Assembly (NCBI GenBank): GCA_965216425.1
Contig: CBDCFV010000005.1
Coordinates: 868,001 to 932,000 of the forward strand
Reading direction: 5' to 3'
DNA length: 64,000 nucleotides
Source of the DNA: CBDCFV01 sp965216425
GTDB taxonomy: Bacteria; Chloroflexota; Dehalococcoidia; Lucifugimonadales; UBA3495
Shown: piece by piece, positions 60,477 through 64,000 of the stretch
Layout: every line of letters starts with the position of its first letter
Numbering within the stretch: the first letter of the stretch is position 1
The notes under the pieces: generated by a model
Seen by the model: only the letters and a program-made list of their open reading frames with translations
What the model was told of the DNA's origin: nothing
The model's database searches: none
Translations under genes and position numbers: made by a program

Positions 60477-61448
60477 TTATTGCGATTGTGCGTCGCCCGA
60501 AGGTGCGGTCTCGTTAACGACCGTCCGTTCCAACGCCGGCATTCTAATCCCGCCGCTGTCGTCGGAGGAAGTCGGCTCGGGATCTTCTCCCTGTCGTAAC
60601 GCGCCGCTGGCCCATTGTTGAAGAGCTTCTTCCTCTTCTCCGCTAAGCCCGAGATCGTCCAATGCCGCTTGTTCCAGAAGCTCTTGTTCCTGCTTCTCAG
60701 CCAACATCGTCGCTTCCCGTTGGGCCTGCCCTTCCAGGACTGCATTGGCCATTCTGCCGGCAATCAATCGTATGGAACGAACTGCGTCGTCGTTGCCGGG
60801 AATGGTGTGGGTCACCTTTTCCGGGTCGCAGTCGGTGTCCACGATGGCGAATATTTCTACACCCATCCGCCGGGCTTCAGCGATGCAGAGATCCTCTTTC
60901 CCTATGTCTATGACGAACAGGGCCTTGGGAAGTTCTGTCATGTCCCGTAGCCCGGAGAAATATTTCTCCAAGCGATTCAATTCGTCACGCCGTTTTACCC
61001 CTTCCTTCTTGGGGAGAAGCCGGAAGTAGCCTTGGTCTCTCTTCTGTTGCAGGTCCAACATGTGGTTGATTCGACTGCGAATGGTCTTGAAGTTGGTCAG
61101 CGTACCGCCCAGCCAGCGTTGATTTACGTACCACATGTTGCAACGCTCGGCTTCACTTTGCACCACTTCCTGCGCTTGGCGCTTCGTCCCGACGAAGAGC
61201 ACCTTGCCGCCGTCGGCAGCCAATTGCACCATGGCCCGGTAGGCATCGTTGATCATGCCCAGGGTCTGCTGCAGGTCAATGATGTGAATACCGTTACGCT
61301 GGGTGAAGATGTACCGCTTCATCTGCGGGTTCCACCTTCGCGTCTGGTGACCAAAATGGACCCCGGCTTCCAAAAGGGACTTCATTGTCAACTGTTCCCT
61401 GACTGGAGCCGGTCGTTCTTCCGCCGGAGCCTCTAAACTTTGTACCAT
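60477..61448 (-). CDS. rpsB: Ribosomal protein uS2 with extended acidic C-terminus
   Basis: 323 residues: MKSLLEAGVHFGHQTRRWNP, IFTQRNGIHIIDLQQT, FVGTKRQAQEVV, QRWLGGTLTNFKTI and PGNDDAVRSIRLI are S2 hallmarks. The standard protein ends about residue 240; an extra 70-80 residues rich in Glu, Asp, Ser and Gly follow (LSGEEEEALQQWASGAL...). The start is the ATG at 61448 or an internal ATG at 61385. First gene of the long cluster. Confidence 0.94.
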   Translation of the reverse strand: MVQSLEAPAEERPAPVREQLTMKSLLEAGVHFGHQTRRWNPQMKRYIFTQRNGIHIIDLQQTLGMINDAYRAMVQLAADGGKVLFVGTKRQAQEVVQSEAERCNMWYVNQRWLGGTLTNFKTIRSRINHMLDLQQKRDQGYFRLLPKKEGVKRRDELNRLEKYFSGLRDMTELPKALFVIDIGKEDLCIAEARRMGVEIFAIVDTDCDPEKVTHTIPGNDDAVRSIRLIAGRMANAVLEGQAQREATMLAEKQEQELLEQAALDDLGLSGEEEEALQQWASGALRQGEDPEPTSSDDSGGIRMPALERTVVNETAPSGDAQSQ

Positions 61449-61608
61449 ACACCCTGCCTTTCCAACTTTTCCATTGCGTTTAACGTTCTAATCGGCCCTG
61501 GTTCTGGCCAATGGGCTGACCACGCCCTGTATGTCAACAACTGCACCAGTCGACCACCGCCCGAGATGCCTTCACGGGAGCGGTCACAGCACAGTTTTCG
61601 GTGAACCG

Positions 61609-61637
61609 AGTATATCATAGGGCCATACACCGTTCAA
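61609..61637 (-). promoter_or_regulatory. Promoter of the rpsB-tsf-pyrH cluster
   Basis: Minus strand TTGAAC (61632-61637), a 17-base spacer and TATACT (61609-61614). The predicted start near 61602 leaves a leader of about 155 bases before rpsB, long enough for regulation by S2, which I cannot prove. Confidence 0.7.
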
Positions 61638-61684
61638 CGGAGACGCTCGGCCAGTTGTAGGACCGTTTTCGTGGGCGCTTGCCG

Positions 61685-62173
61685 TCAAATGCTCATGGCA
61701 AGGCGCACGCCGTTGAGCAGGACCGCACCGTAGACCCCCGCCAGCAGATCATCGGACATAATGCCCCACCCGCGGGGCAGCTTCTCCAAGTGCCGGATGG
61801 GCCAGGGTTTTACAATGTCCAGAAAGCGGAAACAAAGGAAGGCCGCCACTATCCAGGGCAAGCTCTTGGGAAGCAGGAGGCAAGTGGTCCAAACGCCCAC
61901 AAATTCATCCCATACGGCCCTCTTCGGGTCCGGATCATCGTCGGTAATCAAAGACCCGGTGGCCCACACGCCGACGAAAAATCCTATTCCGGTCAGGAAA
62001 AACAAGCCCGGAGAAGTCCCGTGCAAAGGAGTGGCGTAATATATCGCCAACGCCACCAAGCTCCCGGCCGTCGCGGGCGCCACCGGGAAAAAGCCTGATC
62101 CCAGACCCGTGCCCATCGCCCAAGCCAACCTGAGCAGAACGAGCCGCGCCAAGCGTTCTGCTTGGCTAACCAT
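61685..62173 (-). CDS. pgpA: Phosphatidylglycerophosphatase A
   Basis: 162 residues, hydrophobic, matching PgpA: GTGLGSGFFPVAPATAGSL, DDDPDPKRAVWDEFVGVW and FRFLDIVKPWPIRHLEKLPRGWGIMSDDLLAGVYG (outlined), with the acidic metal-binding residues. Removes the phosphate in phosphatidylglycerol synthesis. Its start overlaps the upstream gene by eight bases. Confidence 0.88.
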   Translation of the reverse strand: MVSQAERLARLVLLRLAWAMGTGLGSGFFPVAPATAGSLVALAIYYATPLHGTSPGLFFLTGIGFFVGVWATGSLITDDDPDPKRAVWDEFVGVWTTCLLLPKSLPWIVAAFLCFRFLDIVKPWPIRHLEKLPRGWGIMSDDLLAGVYGAVLLNGVRLAMSI

Positions 62174-62534
62174 AACCCAAGCGGTGGAGGTCTTCCTCGG
62201 TCATGCCCAGATAATGGCCGATCTCATGCAACAGGGTTATCTGTATCTCTTTCTCCGCTTCTTCTTCAGAAGCGCAGCTTTGCATGATCGGCTGGCGAAA
62301 GATGGTGATGCAGTCCGGCAACGGCGGCTCGGGACCCTCCCTGTCGATCAACGGGACGCCGGTATACAGTCCTAACAACGTCTGCCCCTCGCCGACCGAC
62401 TCCATGTCGTCCGGGCTGGGCCATTCCTCAACCACAATGTCGAGGTTGCGCAGCGCCCCCTTCATTGACGGCGGCACTTGCCGGTACGCTTGACGCACCA
62501 AGCTGAGAAACTTGCGCTCGGATATGTAAATCAA
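62166..62534 (-). CDS. Minimal zincin metallopeptidase family protein (DUF1025 type)
   Basis: 122 residues: YISERKFLSLVRQAYRQVPPS at the start, DGxPL-like VPLIDREGPEPPLPDCITIFRQP and the zinc motif ITLLHEIGHYLGMTEEDLHRLGY. This matches the small metallopeptidase family that has HExxHxxG and little else. Substrate unknown. Overlaps nfo (four bases) and pgpA (eight bases), so the three are co-translated. Confidence 0.85.
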   Translation of the reverse strand: MIYISERKFLSLVRQAYRQVPPSMKGALRNLDIVVEEWPSPDDMESVGEGQTLLGLYTGVPLIDREGPEPPLPDCITIFRQPIMQSCASEEEAEKEIQITLLHEIGHYLGMTEEDLHRLGYG

Positions 62535-63388
62535 TTGTCGGCGCCGACCTGCTGCCGGATGGTTTTCAGAATGTCGATATTCCGTTGGTCCGGGCCTTTA
62601 CCCTCAAACCCGGGCACTTCCAACAGGAACGGCACGTCACGAAAGGCCGGATGCCCCATTATGGTGGCGAAGCCGGATTCTCCGATGAACCCCTCGCCGA
62701 TGTTGTCGTGCCGGTCGACGCCGGAACCGCAGGGGCGCTTGGAGTCGTTGGCGTGGACTGCCGCCAACCGTCCCTTTCCAATGGTGTCTTCAAACTCGGT
62801 GATCATGGCTTCGATTCCCGGTGTAGTCGCCAGATCGTAACCGGCGGCAAAACTGTGCTGGGTGTCCAAGCACACCCTCAGCCTTGGGCTTCCGACGGCT
62901 TCGATGATGCGCCCCAACTCCTCGAATTTTGCTCCTATGTGCTCCCCCATACCGGCCATATTTTCTACAGCCAAGCTGGGGCCATCGGGAGAGTTGTCCA
63001 GCACTCGCTTTAAGGAGTCGACGACTTGGTCGAAGATGGCGTCGTAGCCCGCTCCCTTATGACTGCCGGGATGAAAGATGACCGCATTCGCCTCAATGTC
63101 CGCAGCAAGGTTCATGTAGTTGATGAGGGACTGAATACCCTTTTCCAGGTTGGCCGGATTAGACGTTCCCAAGTTAATCAAGTAGATAGCGTGGAGGAAC
63201 GCCGGTCCTATACCGGCCTCCGCAGAGGCCGTTCGAAAGGCTTCTACTTCCTTCTCTGGCACGGGCTTGAAAGCCCAGCCCTGGGGCGACGACCCGAAAA
63301 TTTGCAGGGTCTCACAACCAATACCGGCAGCCCGCGCCACGGACTTGCTGACTCCACCGGCGCTGGATACGTGAGCTCCAATTTTCAT
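62531..63388 (-). CDS. nfo: Endonuclease IV (AP endonuclease)
   Basis: 285 residues from the ATG seven bases after GGGAGGG. Marks: MKIGAHVSSAGGVSKSVARA, FHPGSHKGAG, LAVENMAGMGEHIGAKFEEL (with metal Glu and His), CLDTQHSFAAGYD, VHANDSKRPCGSGVDRHDNIGEGFIG (outlined). Zinc-dependent nicking at abasic sites. A TATAAT on the minus strand (63428-63433) may be its -10. Confidence 0.95.
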   Translation of the reverse strand: MKIGAHVSSAGGVSKSVARAAGIGCETLQIFGSSPQGWAFKPVPEKEVEAFRTASAEAGIGPAFLHAIYLINLGTSNPANLEKGIQSLINYMNLAADIEANAVIFHPGSHKGAGYDAIFDQVVDSLKRVLDNSPDGPSLAVENMAGMGEHIGAKFEELGRIIEAVGSPRLRVCLDTQHSFAAGYDLATTPGIEAMITEFEDTIGKGRLAAVHANDSKRPCGSGVDRHDNIGEGFIGESGFATIMGHPAFRDVPFLLEVPGFEGKGPDQRNIDILKTIRQQVGADN

Positions 63389-63804
63389 TTGCGGCCCTCC
63401 CTGTTGGTTGTTACCCAAGCGGAATCAATTATATGGCAGGAGACATGTTTAATGTCTCGGTTAGTCCTCCCATTAAATGGGCAATAATGCTATGAAATCG
63501 GCGAAGTTGGGGATGCCGTTAGAATGCGGGTGCGTTTTAAGTGTGACAAAGTCCCGTTGAACGTGCTGAGATACCCAACTATAAATCTGCCGACTCGTGA
63601 TTGAAAGGTTGGGCAGTCCGTCGCAAACCAGTCTCCAAAGCTTCTTTCAACAGCAACGGGAAAACGCCGGTTAACGAATTTGCACTTGCCGGTCACAGTC
63701 CTTCCACCATTCCGTCTGTCCGCCCATGCCCGATTTCAACCGTCGCTTAACGCTATGTTATTGGCTCCGGCAGAGACGAATCGGATACAATCCCCCCAAC
63801 TATT
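63389..63804. other. 416-bp gap without a supported gene
   Basis: Apart from a possible -10 box for nfo (63428-63433, minus strand), nothing recognisable is seen. A 68-residue reverse frame (63490-63696) has no ribosome site or domain. Confidence 0.5.
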
Positions 63805-64000
63805 ATGCGCGCATTGGTCTTGGAACAACCCGGAAGGCCCCCTGTCCTGGCCGTCAAGCATCTACCCACGCCGGTCCCTGGTCCCCATGAGGTGTTGGTC
63901 GAGGTGGCAGCCTGCGGATTTTGCCATCACGATTTGTTGGTGATGGCCGGGGTCCTCCGCCGCGGCGTAAAGCCCGGCGTCGTCCTGGGACACGAGATAG
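63805..64000 (+). CDS. Zinc-dependent alcohol dehydrogenase, N-terminal part (cut by window edge)
   Basis: The ATG opens MRALVLEQPGRPPVLAVKHL, then PGPHEVLVEVAACGFCHHDLLVM, with the first zinc ligand in CGFCHHD, and VVLGHEI at the edge with the second. This is the GroES-like half of the medium-chain dehydrogenases; the Rossmann domain lies beyond the window. About 65 residues are visible. Confidence 0.85.
   Translation, partial: MRALVLEQPGRPPVLAVKHLPTPVPGPHEVLVEVAACGFCHHDLLVMAGVLRRGVKPGVVLGHEI

Noticed and set aside
60368..60763. N-terminal extension of EF-Ts by 132 codons.
   Set aside because: It overlaps rpsB, has no similarity to EF-Ts, and the TTG at 60367 follows GGAGGAGG at ideal spacing.
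63490..63696. A 68-codon minus-strand frame in the gap after nfo.
   Set aside because: No ribosome site, no domain and no conserved pattern visible.

Overview
The window looks like a stretch of a moderately GC-rich Chloroflexota chromosome, most likely a SAR202/Dehalococcoidia-type lineage. This is inferred from gene content: seven flavin-dependent luciferase-like monooxygenase (LLM) paralogues within the first 25 kb, the DUF1501/DUF1800 pair, and an rpsB-to-proS gene order in which translation, isoprenoid and lipid genes are interleaved. No rRNA, tRNA or CRISPR array was seen.

Left third (1-25,000): an accessory, catabolic-looking region. It opens with two ABC transporter ATPases (the first cut by the window edge) and a PIN-domain toxin with a small partner. 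A probable operon follows (2241-7872): LLM, beta-propeller (NHL), tandem DUF2283, LLM, LLM, aldo/keto reductase. Further LLM genes (8881, 13270, 22646, 24103) are mixed with an ECHDC3-like enoyl-CoA hydratase, a HicBA pair, a Zn alcohol dehydrogenase, alpha/beta hydrolases, ilvE, a DUF1326 protein and an AGPS-like FAD oxidase. Decay and mobility are visible: an IS630-type element with a -1 frameshift site, a DinB-like pseudogene, a truncated SRPBCC gene, an aldo/keto reductase fragment, and two inverted-repeat-bounded non-autonomous elements (469 and 996 bp) sharing a perfect 15-bp terminal repeat.

The most notable gene is at 15108-15710. It is a DsbA/FrnE-type thioredoxin-fold oxidoreductase with an in-frame TGA exactly where the first cysteine of the CxxC motif belongs (UxxC). 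It has a promoter, a strong Shine-Dalgarno sequence, an otherwise intact frame and a SECIS-like hairpin whose loop starts 21 nt after the TGA. I read it as a selenoprotein candidate.

Middle (25,000-49,600): coenzyme A genes coaBC and coaX, an NHL protein, DUF1501 and DUF1800, then a forward set of a 260-aa conserved unknown, a site-2 protease, a small unknown, an amidohydrolase and a PAC2 protein, then an M20 peptidase. infC-rpmI-rplT follows under a clear promoter; infC appears to start at AUA. Converging on it are pheS-pheT-moeA plus a small unknown. A forward pair of a zinc-ribbon protein and a RuvC-fold protein lacking most catalytic acids comes next, then two small unknowns and a CaCA exchanger.

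Right third (49,800-64,000): a tandem UspA protein, then a long reverse-strand housekeeping cluster read from the right: nfo, a minimal metallopeptidase and pgpA; then, from its own promoter, rpsB, tsf, pyrH, frr, uppS, cdsA, dxr, rseP, ispG, two coiled-coil membrane proteins and proS. The window ends inside a Zn alcohol dehydrogenase gene.
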